Part shown: one piece after another, positions 16,827-26,035 of the stretch | Layout of the letters: each line of letters starts with the position of its first letter | Position numbering within the stretch: position 1 is the first letter of the stretch | Source: Hydrogenophaga sp. | Lineage (GTDB): Bacteria; Pseudomonadota; Gammaproteobacteria; Burkholderiales; Burkholderiaceae_C | Assembly: GCA_011391595.1 (NCBI GenBank) | Contig: JAABQG010000026.1 | Coordinates: 1-45,938 of the forward strand | Reading direction: 5' to 3' | DNA length: 45,938 nt | Made by a program: the position numbers and the translations under genes | The notes under the pieces: generated by a model | The model's input: only the letters and a program-made list of their open reading frames with translations | What the model was told of the DNA's origin: nothing | The model's database searches: none

Positions 16827-19424
16827 TCAGGCGGCCACGGTCTTGGCCGAAGCCTCGTAGCTTTCGATCTGGTCGAAGTTGAGGTACTGGTAGATCTGGT
16901 CGCTGTTGGCCGTCAGCACGCCCATGTCGGCCAGATACTCGGCCTTGGTGGGAATGCGCCCGAGCTTGGAGCAGATGGCGGCGAGCTCGGCGCTGCCGAG
17001 GTACACGTTGCTGTTCTTGCCCAGGCGGTTCGGGAAGTTGCGCGTGGAAGTCGAGAACACGGTGGCGCCTTCCTTGACCTGCGCCTGGTTGCCCATGCAC
17101 AGGCTGCAGCCCGGCATTTCCATGCGTGCACCGGCAGAGCCCAGCACGCCGTAGTGGCCTTCGTCGCTCAGCTGCTTGGCGTCCATCTTGGTCGGCGGCG
17201 CCATCCACAACTTGACGGGGATGTCGCGCTTGTTTTCCAGCAGCTTGGAGGCGGCGCGGAAGTGCCCGATGTTGGTCATGCACGAGCCGATGAACACTTC
17301 GTCGATCTTGGCGCCGGCCACGTCGGACAGCGTCTTGACGTCGTCCGGATCGTTCGGGCAGGCCACGATCGGCTCATGGATGTCGGCCAGGTCGATCTCA
17401 ATGACGGATGCGTACTCGGCGTCGGCATCAGCCTTGAGCAACTGCGGATCGGCCAGCCAGGCTTCCATCGCCTTGATGCGACGGTTGATGGTGCGCACGT
17501 CGGAGTAACCTTCGGCGATCATCCACTTCAGCATCGTGATGTTGCTGTTGATGTACTCGATGATCGGCTCCTTGTTCAGGTGCACGGTGCAACCGCCGGC
17601 GCTGCGCTCGGCCGAGGCGTCGCTGAGCTCGAAGGCCTGTTCGACCTTCAGGTCGGGCAGACCTTCAATTTCCAGGATGCGGCCCGAGAAGATGTTCTTC
17701 TTGCCCTGCTTGGCCACGGTCAGCAAACCGGACTTGATGGCGTACAGCGGAATGGCGTTGACCAGGTCGCGCAGGGTGATGCCGGGCTGCATGGTGCCCT
17801 TGAAGCGCACCAGCACGCTCTCGGGCATGTCCAGCGGCATCACGCCGGTGGCGGCGCCGAAAGCCACCAGGCCGGAGCCTGCGGGGAAGCTGATGCCGAT
17901 CGGGAAACGGGTATGGCTGTCGCCGCCGGTGCCGACGGTGTCGGGCAGCAGCATGCGGTTGAGCCAGCTGTGGATGATGCCGTCGCCCGGGCGCAGGGGA
18001 ATGCCACCGCGGGTGCTCATGAACTCGGGCAGTTCGTGGTGCATCTTCACGTCCACCGGCTTGGGGTAGGCGGCGGTGTGGCAGAACGACTGCATCACCA
18101 GGTCGGCGCTGAAACCCAGGCAGGCCAGATCTTTCAACTCGTCGCGGGTCATCGGGCCGGTGGTGTCCTGCGAGCCCACGCTGGTCATCTTCGGCTCGCA
18201 ATAGGTGCCCGGAAGCACGCCCTGGCCTTCGGGCAGGCCGCAGGCGCGGCCAACCATCTTCTGCGCCAGGGTAAAGCCCTTGCCATGGCTCTTCGGGACG
18301 GCGGGCAGGCGGAACAGGGTGCTCACCGGCAGGCCCAGCGCCTCGCGCGCCTTGGCCGTCAGGCCGCGGCCGATGATCAGCGGAATGCGGCCGCCGGCGC
18401 GCACTTCGTCAAACAGCACGTCGCTCTTGACCTTGAACTCGGCAATCACCTTGCCGTTCTTCAGTGCCTTGCCGTCATACGGGCGCAGTTCGACCACGTC
18501 GCCCATGTCCATCTGGCTCACGTCGAGCTCGATCGGCAGCGCGCCGGAGTCTTCCATGGTGTTGTAGAAGATCGGGGCGATCTTGCCGCCCAGGCACACG
18601 CCGCCAAAGCGCTTGTTCGGCACGAAGGGGATGTCCTCGCCGGTGAACCACAGCACCGAGTTGGTCGCCGACTTGCGCGATGAGCCCGTGCCCACCACGT
18701 CGCCCACATAGGCCACGAGGTTGCCGCGTGCGCGCAGGTCCTCGATGAACTTCACCGGGCCGCGTTTGCCGTCTTCTTCGGGCAAGGCGCGGGGGTCAAG
18801 GCCGGGGCGGGCGTTCTTGTGCATCGCCAGGGCATGCATCGGGATGTCGGGCCGGCTGAACGCGTCAGGCGCTGGCGAAAGGTCGTCGGTGTTGATTTCG
18901 CCGGGCACCTTGAAGATGCTGACGGTGATGCTTTGCGGCACTTCGGGGCGCGAGGTGAACCATTCGGCATCGGCCCAGCTCTGCAGCACGGCCTTGGCGT
19001 GGGCGTTGCCCTTGTCGGCCTTTTCCTTGACGTCATGGAACTGGTCGAACATCAGCAGGGTTTTCTTTAGCCCGTTCGCCGCCACGCCGGCCACCGCAGC
19101 GTCGTCGAGCAAATCCACCAGCGGACTGATGTTGTAGCCGCCCAGCATGGTGCCCAGAAGTTCCGTGGCTTTTTCGCGGCTGATCAGCGGGCACTTCTCA
19201 GTGCCGTGGGCCACGGCAGCCAGGTAGCTGGCCTTGACCTTGGCGGCATCGTCCACGCCGGCCGGCACGCGGTGGGTGATCAGGTCCACCAGCGTGGCTT
19301 CTTCACCGGCGGGCGGGTTTTTCAGCAGTTCGACCAGTTCACCGGTCTGCTTCGCCGACAGCGGCAGCGGCGGGATGCCAAGCGCGGCGCGTTCGGCGAC
19401 ATGGTCACGGTAGGCTTTCAACAT
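16827..19424 (-). CDS. acnB: Aconitate hydratase B
   Basis: An 865-residue aconitase of the B type, converting citrate to isocitrate and also acting as 2-methylisocitrate dehydratase in this family. The [4Fe-4S] cysteines are seen in [13 protein letters not shown] and [12 protein letters not shown]. The N-terminal HEAT-like domain starts [14 protein letters not shown]. The ATG at 19424 is chosen because GGAGA lies just upstream; an in-frame opening seven codons longer lacks this. It is the last gene of the mdh-citE-like-unknown-acnB run. Confidence 0.97.
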   Translation of the reverse strand: MLKAYRDHVAERAALGIPPLPLSAKQTGELVELLKNPPAGEEATLVDLITHRVPAGVDDAAKVKASYLAAVAHGTEKCPLISREKATELLGTMLGGYNISPLVDLLDDAAVAGVAANGLKKTLLMFDQFHDVKEKADKGNAHAKAVLQSWADAEWFTSRPEVPQSITVSIFKVPGEINTDDLSPAPDAFSRPDIPMHALAMHKNARPGLDPRALPEEDGKRGPVKFIEDLRARGNLVAYVGDVVGTGSSRKSATNSVLWFTGEDIPFVPNKRFGGVCLGGKIAPIFYNTMEDSGALPIELDVSQMDMGDVVELRPYDGKALKNGKVIAEFKVKSDVLFDEVRAGGRIPLIIGRGLTAKAREALGLPVSTLFRLPAVPKSHGKGFTLAQKMVGRACGLPEGQGVLPGTYCEPKMTSVGSQDTTGPMTRDELKDLACLGFSADLVMQSFCHTAAYPKPVDVKMHHELPEFMSTRGGIPLRPGDGIIHSWLNRMLLPDTVGTGGDSHTRFPIGISFPAGSGLVAFGAATGVMPLDMPESVLVRFKGTMQPGITLRDLVNAIPLYAIKSGLLTVAKQGKKNIFSGRILEIEGLPDLKVEQAFELSDASAERSAGGCTVHLNKEPIIEYINSNITMLKWMIAEGYSDVRTINRRIKAMEAWLADPQLLKADADAEYASVIEIDLADIHEPIVACPNDPDDVKTLSDVAGAKIDEVFIGSCMTNIGHFRAASKLLENKRDIPVKLWMAPPTKMDAKQLSDEGHYGVLGSAGARMEMPGCSLCMGNQAQVKEGATVFSTSTRNFPNRLGKNSNVYLGSAELAAICSKLGRIPTKAEYLADMGVLTANSDQIYQYLNFDQIESYEASAKTVAA

Positions 19425-19472
19425 GGGTTCTTCTCCAAAGATCACATCAATTCAAAAAAATATGACAAAAAT

Positions 19473-19510
19473 GGGGCCTTGGCCAGCGCCAAATGGTCAT
19501 ATTTCGCTAT
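19473..19510 (-). repeat. Dispersed 38-nt repeat, copy upstream of acnB
   Basis: The minus strand reads ATAGC, 5 nt, ATGACC, 5 nt, GCGCTGGCCA, AGGCCCC. It lies in the 90-bp gap between the unknown exported gene and acnB, starting five bases after the former's stop. It is more diverged in the right half than other copies. Confidence 0.6.
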
Positions 19511-19514
19511 CAAA

Positions 19515-20096
19515 TCAGCATTTTTCTTTCCCGCAATTCGCGGGGGTCGACATGTCAATCAAGCTGGGGGCCGGGTTCTTCTTGAGCGCCTCGGCCACGG
19601 CCACCTGGGCCGGGGTCGAACACTCGTCCGCCAGGCGCTTGCCCGCCTTCTGGTCCATCAACATCGACTTGTTGGCCAGTTGCAGCCAGACCGCGCCACC
19701 ATCGTGCCGGTCTTCCAGCCGGATCGCCCCGGTGCTGGTGACGACCGGATGCATGCGGTAGCTGAAACCTTTCCCGCGCACATTGAAATAACCCGGTGCC
19801 TTGGCATCGGCTTCAACCGATACCGAAGCGCCGAGTTCGCACGGAATCTGGCCGGTCTGAATGCGGTCGGCAATGGCCAGTTCGGCAGGCGTCAGCGCCA
19901 TATCAGCGGCACGCACCCCGGCAGCCGCCTGGTTGGCAGCGCTGTTGAGCTGGGTTCGGCTGGAGGTTTCGGCCTTCTTGGGGGCCGCCTTGGGCGCTGT
20001 CTTGACGGCAGGCGGCTTGGCGGACTCCGTCGAGGCTTGGGCCAGAACGAAAGCAGGTGCCAGCAGGATCAGGGAAGAGGCGATCAGACGTTTCAT
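19515..20096 (-). CDS. Exported protein of unknown function in the TCA operon
   Basis: A 193-residue protein I do not recognise. It has a clear signal peptide (MKRLIASSLILLAPAFVLAQ), an Ala/Lys/Pro-rich linker (about 22-50) and a globular part (about 65-193). The globular part holds three Cys (in IPCELG, ADECS and ANCGKEKC), consistent with periplasmic disulfides. The ATG at 20096 follows GGAG. It lies between a CitE-like gene and acnB in the same direction, but nothing in its sequence indicates a TCA-cycle role. Confidence 0.82.
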   Translation of the reverse strand: MKRLIASSLILLAPAFVLAQASTESAKPPAVKTAPKAAPKKAETSSRTQLNSAANQAAAGVRAADMALTPAELAIADRIQTGQIPCELGASVSVEADAKAPGYFNVRGKGFSYRMHPVVTSTGAIRLEDRHDGGAVWLQLANKSMLMDQKAGKRLADECSTPAQVAVAEALKKNPAPSLIDMSTPANCGKEKC

Positions 20097-20123
20097 GGGA
20101 ACTCCATTCATATGTAGAGAGGG

Positions 20124-21191
20124 TCAGTGAACTTGAAAATATGCCAGCATGGTATCGGGCAGCGCGCGCCCTGTCTGGTGGGCCCGCTCGATAACCTGCC
20201 AGTAGTAGCGGTAACTCGCGCGGTCGTGCAACTGCCCGTCGAGCTGGATGGGTGCCCAGTCGGCCCGGGCCGCGGCCTCAATGATGCCGCAAGCCAGGTC
20301 GATGTCACGCTCCTGCGGTGCAAACGCATCAATGATGGGGCGGATCTGGCCTGGATGGATGCTCCACATGCGTGTGTAACCCAGTTCTCGCGATGCGCGA
20401 CTGGCAGCCGCGTGCAAGGCCGCGCCATCGGTGAATTCGGTCACGACACAATGCGACGGCACCTTGCCGTGCGCATGGCACGCCGACGCGATCTCCAGCT
20501 TGGCACGCACTACCAGTGGATGCGCAAACTGCCCCTCCGACGACATGGCCTCGACCGGGATCGCGCCACCGTGCGCCGACACGAAGTCCATCAGTCCAAA
20601 ACTCAGGCTCTGCACCCGCGGATGGGCCGCGATGTCGAAGGCCCGATGCACCGCGGCCGGGGATTCGATCAGGACGTGAAGCGGCAAACGACCGGCCGAC
20701 GCTGAAATGAGGGCTTGCTCTGCCCGAATCACGTCGTCCACCGATTCGACCTTGGGAATCATGATGTGCGTAAGGCGATGAGCGGCCTGACCGGCGATGA
20801 CGGCCATGTCGGCTGCAAAGGACGGATGCTGGACCGGATGCACGCGCACCGCGACGCGGGCGGCTTCGGCGGCATCCAGGGCGAGCTGGGTGACCAGTGC
20901 CGCATGATCGGCCTCGCCGCCGACCGGTGCGCCGTCCTCGCAATCCAGCGTGACGTCAAAGACGCAAGCGCCGAATTCTGCGGTCAGCTCGGCCTGCAAT
21001 TGCAGGCTTTTCCGCATCCGTGCCTCGACGCCGCTGTAATGGTCACAGACCGGGAGTTGCCCCCCCATTGCCTGAGCGCCCAGCAGGATCTCGCGCGGAT
21101 GCAAGGGGTGCACCCCCACGCTTGTCACGGCGTGGACTGGACTCCTCCCCGAGAGGGCATGAACGCCCTGGGGCGGCCCGGCGTCGCTCAT
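20124..21191 (-). CDS. HpcH/HpaI aldolase/citrate lyase-family protein (CitE-like)
   Basis: A 355-residue CoA-ester-lyase-like protein. The fold is marked by FDVTLDCEDGAP, by IMIPKVESVDDV and by VLIESPAAVHRAFDIAA with FGLMDFVSAHG, which carry the Glu and Asp metal ligands of CitE and malyl-CoA lyase. No citrate lyase alpha or gamma subunits are present, so classical citrate lyase is unlikely. A malyl-CoA, citramalyl-CoA or related reaction is more plausible. It lies 18 bp after mdh in the same operon. Start is ATG at 21191. Confidence 0.82.
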   Translation of the reverse strand: MSDAGPPQGVHALSGRSPVHAVTSVGVHPLHPREILLGAQAMGGQLPVCDHYSGVEARMRKSLQLQAELTAEFGACVFDVTLDCEDGAPVGGEADHAALVTQLALDAAEAARVAVRVHPVQHPSFAADMAVIAGQAAHRLTHIMIPKVESVDDVIRAEQALISASAGRLPLHVLIESPAAVHRAFDIAAHPRVQSLSFGLMDFVSAHGGAIPVEAMSSEGQFAHPLVVRAKLEIASACHAHGKVPSHCVVTEFTDGAALHAAASRASRELGYTRMWSIHPGQIRPIIDAFAPQERDIDLACGIIEAAARADWAPIQLDGQLHDRASYRYYWQVIERAHQTGRALPDTMLAYFQVH

Positions 21192-21209
21192 CTGCAAGTG
21201 GGTGCCGGA

Positions 21210-22196
21210 TTACAGCAAGTGAACCACGCCAGCCTGCTCGTCCTGCAACTCCTTGAGCGTCTTGTCGATGCAGCTCTGGCTGAACGCGTCGATCGGCAGG
21301 CCTTCGACCACCTTGTACTGACCGCCTTCGCAGGTGACCGGGAAGCCGAACATCGTGTCCTTCGGAATGCCATACCAGCCGTCCGACGGAATGCCCATCG
21401 TGACCCACTTGCCGTTGGTGCCCAGCGCCCAGTCGCGCATGTGGTCGATGGCCGCGTTGGCGGCCGAGGCGGCCGACGACAGGCCGCGTGCGGCAATGAT
21501 GGCGGCGCCACGTTTGCCGACGGTCGGCAGGAAGGTATTGGCGTTCCATTCCTGGTCATTGATCATGTCCTTGACCGATGCGCCGCCAATGGTGGCGAAA
21601 CGGTAGTCAGCGTACATGGTGGGCGAGTGGTTGCCCCAGACGCAGAGTTTTTCAATGTCGGCCACGGCCTTGCCGGTCTTGGTGGCGATCTGGCTGGCGG
21701 CACGGTTGTGGTCCAGACGCAGCATGGCCGTGAAGTTGCCGCGCTTCAGGTCCGGCGCGCTCTTCATGGCAATGTAGGCATTGGTGTTGGCGGGGTTGCC
21801 GACCACCAGCACCTTGACGTCGCGGCTGGCCACGGCGTTCAGGGCCTTGCCCTGGGCTGTGAAAATCGCGCCGTTGATGGACAGCAGTTCGGCACGCTCC
21901 ATGCCCGGGCCGCGAGGACGCGAGCCCACCAGCAGGGCGTAATCAGCGTCCTTGAAGGCGGTCATGGGGTCGTCATGGGCTTGCATCCCGACGAGCAGCG
22001 GGAACGCGCAGTCTTCGAGCTCCATCATCACGCCCTTGAGCGCCTTCTGCGGGCCTTCGACGGGCACTTCCAGCAACTGAAGGATGACGGGCTGGTCCTT
22101 GCCCAGCATTTCGCCCGAGGCGATACGGAACAAAAGGGCGTAACCAATTTGACCAGCTGCGCCGGTAACGGCGACACGGACGGGTTTCTTGCTCAT
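21210..22196 (-). CDS. mdh: Malate dehydrogenase
   Basis: A 328-residue NAD-dependent malate dehydrogenase of the TCA cycle. The nucleotide-binding motif is [17 protein letters not shown], the mobile loop is [17 protein letters not shown] and the catalytic His is in [10 protein letters not shown]. The ATG at 22196 has GGAG upstream (CCTGGAGTACCTGTC); the open frame 13 codons longer is not used. It is transcribed from a strong promoter at 22306-22278 and diverges from the GntR/sdh genes. Confidence 0.97.
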   Translation of the reverse strand: MSKKPVRVAVTGAAGQIGYALLFRIASGEMLGKDQPVILQLLEVPVEGPQKALKGVMMELEDCAFPLLVGMQAHDDPMTAFKDADYALLVGSRPRGPGMERAELLSINGAIFTAQGKALNAVASRDVKVLVVGNPANTNAYIAMKSAPDLKRGNFTAMLRLDHNRAASQIATKTGKAVADIEKLCVWGNHSPTMYADYRFATIGGASVKDMINDQEWNANTFLPTVGKRGAAIIAARGLSSAASAANAAIDHMRDWALGTNGKWVTMGIPSDGWYGIPKDTMFGFPVTCEGGQYKVVEGLPIDAFSQSCIDKTLKELQDEQAGVVHLL

Positions 22197-22277
22197 GACA
22201 GGTACTCCAGGACGTTGTTGTGAAACAGGTGACAAAAGGCGCCCACGCGTCGCATGAGCGCCATGAAACAGACTTAG

Positions 22278-22306
22278 AGTTTACCCTTGATTCCCGCAAT
22301 CGTCAA
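22278..22306 (-). promoter_or_regulatory. Sigma70 promoter of mdh
   Basis: On the minus strand TTGACG (22306-22301), a 17-bp spacer and TAAACT (22283-22278) give a near-consensus promoter. It would give a leader of about 75 nt before the mdh start at 22196. The palindromic operator lies just upstream of the -35. Confidence 0.75.
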
Positions 22307-22307
22307 T

Positions 22308-22335
22308 TTGTCTTATGTCTTATATAAGATATGAT
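22308..22335 (+). promoter_or_regulatory. Candidate promoter of gntR with operator in its spacer
   Basis: TTGTCT (22308-22313), a 16-bp spacer and TATGAT (22330-22335) form a plausible promoter for the GntR gene starting at 22372. The palindrome at 22315-22332 fills the spacer and enters the -10, so a bound protein would block it. Confidence 0.5.
22315..22332. promoter_or_regulatory. Palindromic operator between mdh and gntR
   Basis: The core TCTTATATAAGA (22318-22329) is a perfect 12-bp palindrome. It extends to 18 bp with one mismatched pair. An extra GTCTTAT lies directly upstream (22310-22316). GntR/HutC regulators bind such sites, and the adjacent GntR is the obvious candidate. No other copy was found in the window. 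Confidence 0.65.
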
Positions 22336-22371
22336 TTGCCGCTACGCTGGTCTTTGACAAAACCCCGCCCC

Positions 22372-23163
22372 ATGTCCCAGAACATCTCCGATCCTGCTGA
22401 AAATGCCGCCTCGGCCGCCGTGCTGACCGCCCAGCCGGCGCCAGCGTTCAGCCCGTTGTACCAGCAGATCAAGGGGCTGATCCTGCAAAGCCTGCAGGCG
22501 GGGGAATGGAAGCCAGGCGAGGCCATTCCGAGCGAAATGGACCTGGCGGCGCGCTTTCGCGTGAGCCAGGGAACGGTGCGCAAGGCGATCGACGAACTGG
22601 CCGCGGAAAACCTGGTGGTTCGACGCCAGGGCAAGGGCACCTTCGTCGCAACCCATTCCGAGCAGCAAGTACAGTACCGCTTTCTGCGACTGATGCCCGA
22701 TTCAGGGGACCTCGACGACGAAGGGCCCGCCCAGCGGAACATTCTGGAGTGCCGACGGGTGAGGGCGTCAGCCGACGTGGCCCGGATCCTGGCCTTGCGC
22801 GCGGGCGATGCGGTGATGCAGGTCCGTCGGGTCCTGTCGCTGGGCGGTGTCCCGACCATCCTGGAAGACCTGTGGCTGCCGGGGCAGGCGTTCAAGGGGC
22901 TGACCGCTGCCCAGATCGCCCAGTACCAGGGCCCGACCTATGCCATGTACGAGGTGGACTTCGGCGTGCGCATGGTGCGCGCGCAGGAAGACATCCGGGC
23001 CGTCACGCCGGACGCCGCACAATGTGCCTTGCTCCAGGTGGCGCCAGGCACGCCCCTGCTCAGCGTGGAACGCATCGCCTTCACCTACAACGACGTTCCG
23101 ATGGAATTGCGCCGCGCCCTGTACCGCACCGACAGCCACCATTACCGAAATAACCTCAATTGA
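22372..23163 (+). CDS. GntR-family (HutC subfamily) transcription regulator
   Basis: A 263-residue regulator. The winged helix is at residues about 22-90 (IPSEMDLAARFRVSQGTVRK and ENLVVRRQGKGTFVA), followed by a UTRA effector domain (about 105-255; EDLWLPGQAF, then ELRRALYRTDSHHY). It lies between mdh and the sdh operon and has a palindrome in its own promoter. It probably represses itself and may control mdh and sdh. The effector is unknown; a TCA intermediate is an inference. ATG 22372 is chosen over longer in-frame openings that run through the operator. Confidence 0.87.
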   Translation: MSQNISDPAENAASAAVLTAQPAPAFSPLYQQIKGLILQSLQAGEWKPGEAIPSEMDLAARFRVSQGTVRKAIDELAAENLVVRRQGKGTFVATHSEQQVQYRFLRLMPDSGDLDDEGPAQRNILECRRVRASADVARILALRAGDAVMQVRRVLSLGGVPTILEDLWLPGQAFKGLTAAQIAQYQGPTYAMYEVDFGVRMVRAQEDIRAVTPDAAQCALLQVAPGTPLLSVERIAFTYNDVPMELRRALYRTDSHHYRNNLN

Positions 23164-23203
23164 GTGCTGACGGCGATCGCGTGACATCATCCCTGCAATC
23201 CTC

Positions 23204-23231
23204 ATGTCAGTTTGTTGCGTTGCAATAGAAT
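23204..23231 (+). promoter_or_regulatory. Candidate promoter of the sdh operon
   Basis: ATGTCA (23204-23209), a 16-bp spacer and TAGAAT (23226-23231), about 55 bp upstream of sdhC. The -35 is weak. Read-through from gntR is also possible. Confidence 0.35.
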
Positions 23232-23286
23232 TTGTGATTCCGTCATCGAACAATTACCAAGCAGCACCCTCCAAGAAAGCACACTC

Positions 23287-23718
23287 ATGACCGAACTCGC
23301 CAAGAAGCGGCCTGAATTCCGCAATATCAATGCCTTCAAGGACCTTCCGGGCTACCGGTGGCCGCTGGCGTCCCTGGTGTCGGGCATGCACCGCATCAGC
23401 GGCGCGATCATGTTCCTTCTGATGCCCTTCATCATCTGGATGTTCGACAAGTCGCTGTCCTCCGAGATTTCGTTTGCGAGATTCAAGCTGGCTTTCAACG
23501 TGGGCATGCTGGGCCTGCCGGGTTTCCTCTGGAAACTGGTCGCGCTGGCGCTGATCTGGGCCTACCTGCAGCACTTCATCGCCGGGATTCGTCATCTGTA
23601 CATGGACGTGAACCACGCCGTGAGCAAGGAATTCGGCAAGTCTTCCGCCGCCGTGACACTGGCCCTGAGCCTGGGCCTGACGCTCGTTCTGGGCGCCAAG
23701 TTGTTCGGTCTTTACTAA
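23287..23718 (+). CDS. sdhC: Succinate dehydrogenase cytochrome b556 subunit
   Basis: A 143-residue membrane anchor with three helices. SLVSGMHRISGAIMF contains the SdhC signature, and the haem-ligand His region is in LQHFIAGIRHLYMD. It anchors SdhAB and binds ubiquinone and haem b. The ATG at 23287 (MTELAKKRPEF) is preferred over an open frame 25 codons longer, because it follows AAGAAAG and matches the family N-terminus. Confidence 0.94.
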   Translation: MTELAKKRPEFRNINAFKDLPGYRWPLASLVSGMHRISGAIMFLLMPFIIWMFDKSLSSEISFARFKLAFNVGMLGLPGFLWKLVALALIWAYLQHFIAGIRHLYMDVNHAVSKEFGKSSAAVTLALSLGLTLVLGAKLFGLY

Positions 23719-23768
23719 ATCCTCCGGTTCAGCACTCCGGCTGAACCCCATTGACTGGGAAACTGACT

Positions 23769-24134
23769 ATGTCCGTGAATTACGGCTCCAAACGCATCGT
23801 CGTCGGTGCGCACTATGGCCTTCGCGACTGGCTCGGCCAGCGCATCACCGCCGCCCTGATGGCGCTTTTCACCCTGATCGTCCTGGCCCAGGTGCTTTTC
23901 ACCGCCGGCCCGATCGGCTATGACAAATGGGCCGGCATCTTCGCCTCGCAATGGATGAAGACGCTGACGTTCTGCGTGATCATTGCCTTGCTCTACCACG
24001 TTTGGGTGGGCATGCGCGAGATCTGGATGGACTATGTCAAGCCTGTGGGACTGCGCCTGGTCCTGAACACCTTCTCTCTTGTCTGGCTCGTGGCTTGCGC
24101 GGGTTGGGCCATTCAAGTTCTGTGGCGCCTTTGA
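23769..24134 (+). CDS. sdhD: Succinate dehydrogenase hydrophobic membrane anchor
   Basis: A 121-residue three-helix anchor. HYGLRDWLGQRITA is at the N-terminus and the haem/quinone-side motif is YHVWVGMREIWMDYVKP. It pairs with SdhC. The ATG at 23769 follows GGGAAA; an upstream TTG in frame is less likely. Position between sdhC and sdhA is canonical. Confidence 0.93.
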   Translation: MSVNYGSKRIVVGAHYGLRDWLGQRITAALMALFTLIVLAQVLFTAGPIGYDKWAGIFASQWMKTLTFCVIIALLYHVWVGMREIWMDYVKPVGLRLVLNTFSLVWLVACAGWAIQVLWRL

Positions 24135-24162
24135 GCCGCAACGATTCCCGAGGCTGTACTTC

Positions 24163-25971
24163 ATGACTTATTCGAAGAACGAGATCACCAAGCGCAAGTT
24201 TGATGTCGTCATCGTCGGTGCCGGCGGCTCTGGCATGCGGGCGTCCCTGCAACTGGCGCGCGCCGGCCTGAATGTGGCGGTGCTGTCCAAGGTGTTTCCC
24301 ACGCGCTCGCACACGGTCGCCGCACAGGGCGGCATTGGCGCCTCGCTGGGCAACATGTCCGAAGACAACTGGCACTACCATTTCTACGACACCATCAAGG
24401 GCTCCGACTGGCTGGGCGACCAGGACGCGATCGAATTCATGTGCCGCGAAGCGCCCAAGGTCGTCTACGACCTGGAACACATGGGCATGCCCTTCGACCG
24501 AAACCCCGACGGCACGATCTACCAGCGCCCGTTCGGCGGCCACACGGCCAATTACGGCGAGAAGCCCGTGCAGCGCGCCTGCGCCGCAGCCGACCGTACC
24601 GGTCACGCCATGCTGCACACGCTGTACCAGCAGAACGTGAAGGAGAAAACCAGCTTCTTCGTCGAATGGATGGCGCTGGACCTGATCCGTGACGCCGAGG
24701 GCGACGTGGTGGGTGTGACCGCGCTGGAAATGGAAACCGGCGACCTGCACATTCTGGAAGCCAAGACGGTGCTTCTGGCCACCGGCGGCGCAGGTCGAAT
24801 CTTCGCGGCGTCGACCAATGCCTTCATCAACACCGGCGACGGCCTGGGCATGGCGGCGCGTGCCGGCATCCCGCTCGAAGACATGGAGTTCTGGCAGTTC
24901 CACCCGACCGGCGTTCACGGCGCTGGCGTGCTGCTGACCGAAGGTTGCCGGGGCGAAGGCGCGATCCTGCTCAACAGCAATGGCGAGCGCTTCATGGAGC
25001 GCTATGCGCCCACCTTGAAAGATCTGGCCCCGCGCGACTTTGTGTCCCGCTGCATGGACCAGGAGATCAAGGAAGGCCGCGGCTGCGGTCCGAACAAGGA
25101 CCACATCCTGCTCAAGCTCGACCACCTGGGCGCCGACACCATCCACAAGCGCCTGCCGTCGGTCTACGAGATCGGTGTCAACTTCGCCAACGTCGACATC
25201 ACCCGCGAGCCGATTCCCGTGGTGCCGACCATCCACTACCAGATGGGCGGCATTCCCACCAACATCCATGGCCAGGTGGTCACGCAAAACGCCGACAACA
25301 AGAGCGAGGTTGTCAATGGCCTGTATGCCGTCGGTGAATGCTCCTGCGTGAGCGTGCATGGCGCCAACCGCCTGGGCACCAATTCCCTGCTGGACCTGCT
25401 GGTGTTTGGCCGCGCAGCGGGCAACCATATCGTTGAGTTCGCCAGCAAGACCCAGTCGCACAAGGCGCTGCCGGCCGACGCGGCCGACCGCTCGATCGAA
25501 CGCCTCAACCGGCTGGAAAGCGCCACCTCGGGAGAATATGCCCAGGATGTGGCCAACGACCTTCGCGACAGCATGCAACTGCACGCCGGCGTTTTCCGCA
25601 CCCAGGCCAGCATGGACGCGGGCGTGGTGAAGGTCGCAGAACTGCGCAAGCGGGTCGAATCCATCGGCCTCAAGGACAAGTCCCGGGTCTTCAACACCGC
25701 GCGTATCGAGGCGCTGGAAGTCGAAAACCTGATCGAAGCAGCCCAGGCGACCATGGTGTCGGCCGCGGCCCGCCGGGAATGCCGTGGCGCCCACACGGTC
25801 AGCGAGTACGAACGCCCGGCCGATGATGCCGTCGCCCCACTGGGACGCGACGACGCCAACTGGATGAAGCACACGCTGTGGCACAGCGCCAGCAACAGCC
25901 TGACCTACAAGCCGGTCAACCTCAAGCCCCTGACGGTCGAATCGGTTCCGCCGAAAGTCCGGACGTTCTGA
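24163..25971 (+). CDS. sdhA: Succinate dehydrogenase flavoprotein subunit
   Basis: A 602-residue catalytic subunit oxidising succinate to fumarate at the inner face of the membrane. The FAD-binding GAGGSGMRASLQLA is near the N-terminus, and the covalent-FAD His is in TRSHTVAAQGGIGASLGN. The active-site segments are FHPTGVHGAG and GLYAVGECSCVSVHGANRLG. The ATG at 24163 gives the normal MTYSKNEITKRKFDVVIVGA start broken over two motifs; a longer opening overlaps sdhD. Confidence 0.97.
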   Translation: MTYSKNEITKRKFDVVIVGAGGSGMRASLQLARAGLNVAVLSKVFPTRSHTVAAQGGIGASLGNMSEDNWHYHFYDTIKGSDWLGDQDAIEFMCREAPKVVYDLEHMGMPFDRNPDGTIYQRPFGGHTANYGEKPVQRACAAADRTGHAMLHTLYQQNVKEKTSFFVEWMALDLIRDAEGDVVGVTALEMETGDLHILEAKTVLLATGGAGRIFAASTNAFINTGDGLGMAARAGIPLEDMEFWQFHPTGVHGAGVLLTEGCRGEGAILLNSNGERFMERYAPTLKDLAPRDFVSRCMDQEIKEGRGCGPNKDHILLKLDHLGADTIHKRLPSVYEIGVNFANVDITREPIPVVPTIHYQMGGIPTNIHGQVVTQNADNKSEVVNGLYAVGECSCVSVHGANRLGTNSLLDLLVFGRAAGNHIVEFASKTQSHKALPADAADRSIERLNRLESATSGEYAQDVANDLRDSMQLHAGVFRTQASMDAGVVKVAELRKRVESIGLKDKSRVFNTARIEALEVENLIEAAQATMVSAAARRECRGAHTVSEYERPADDAVAPLGRDDANWMKHTLWHSASNSLTYKPVNLKPLTVESVPPKVRTF

Positions 25972-26035
25972 TCCCTGGCGTCCCCGTTCGCATCCCACAC
26001 CGGCAAGCTGCCCTCACTGATTCAAGGACAAGAAA

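Noticed and set aside
24037..25998. A 653-codon open frame on the minus strand across sdhA
   Set aside because: It is fully antisense to a clear sdhA and has His/Val/Gly/Arg-rich composition without domains. In GC-rich coding DNA the complementary frame is often open. The same applies to long antisense frames over acnB (17154-18683), leuC (28824-30578), dxs (9519-10895) and sseA/trhP (14175-15818).
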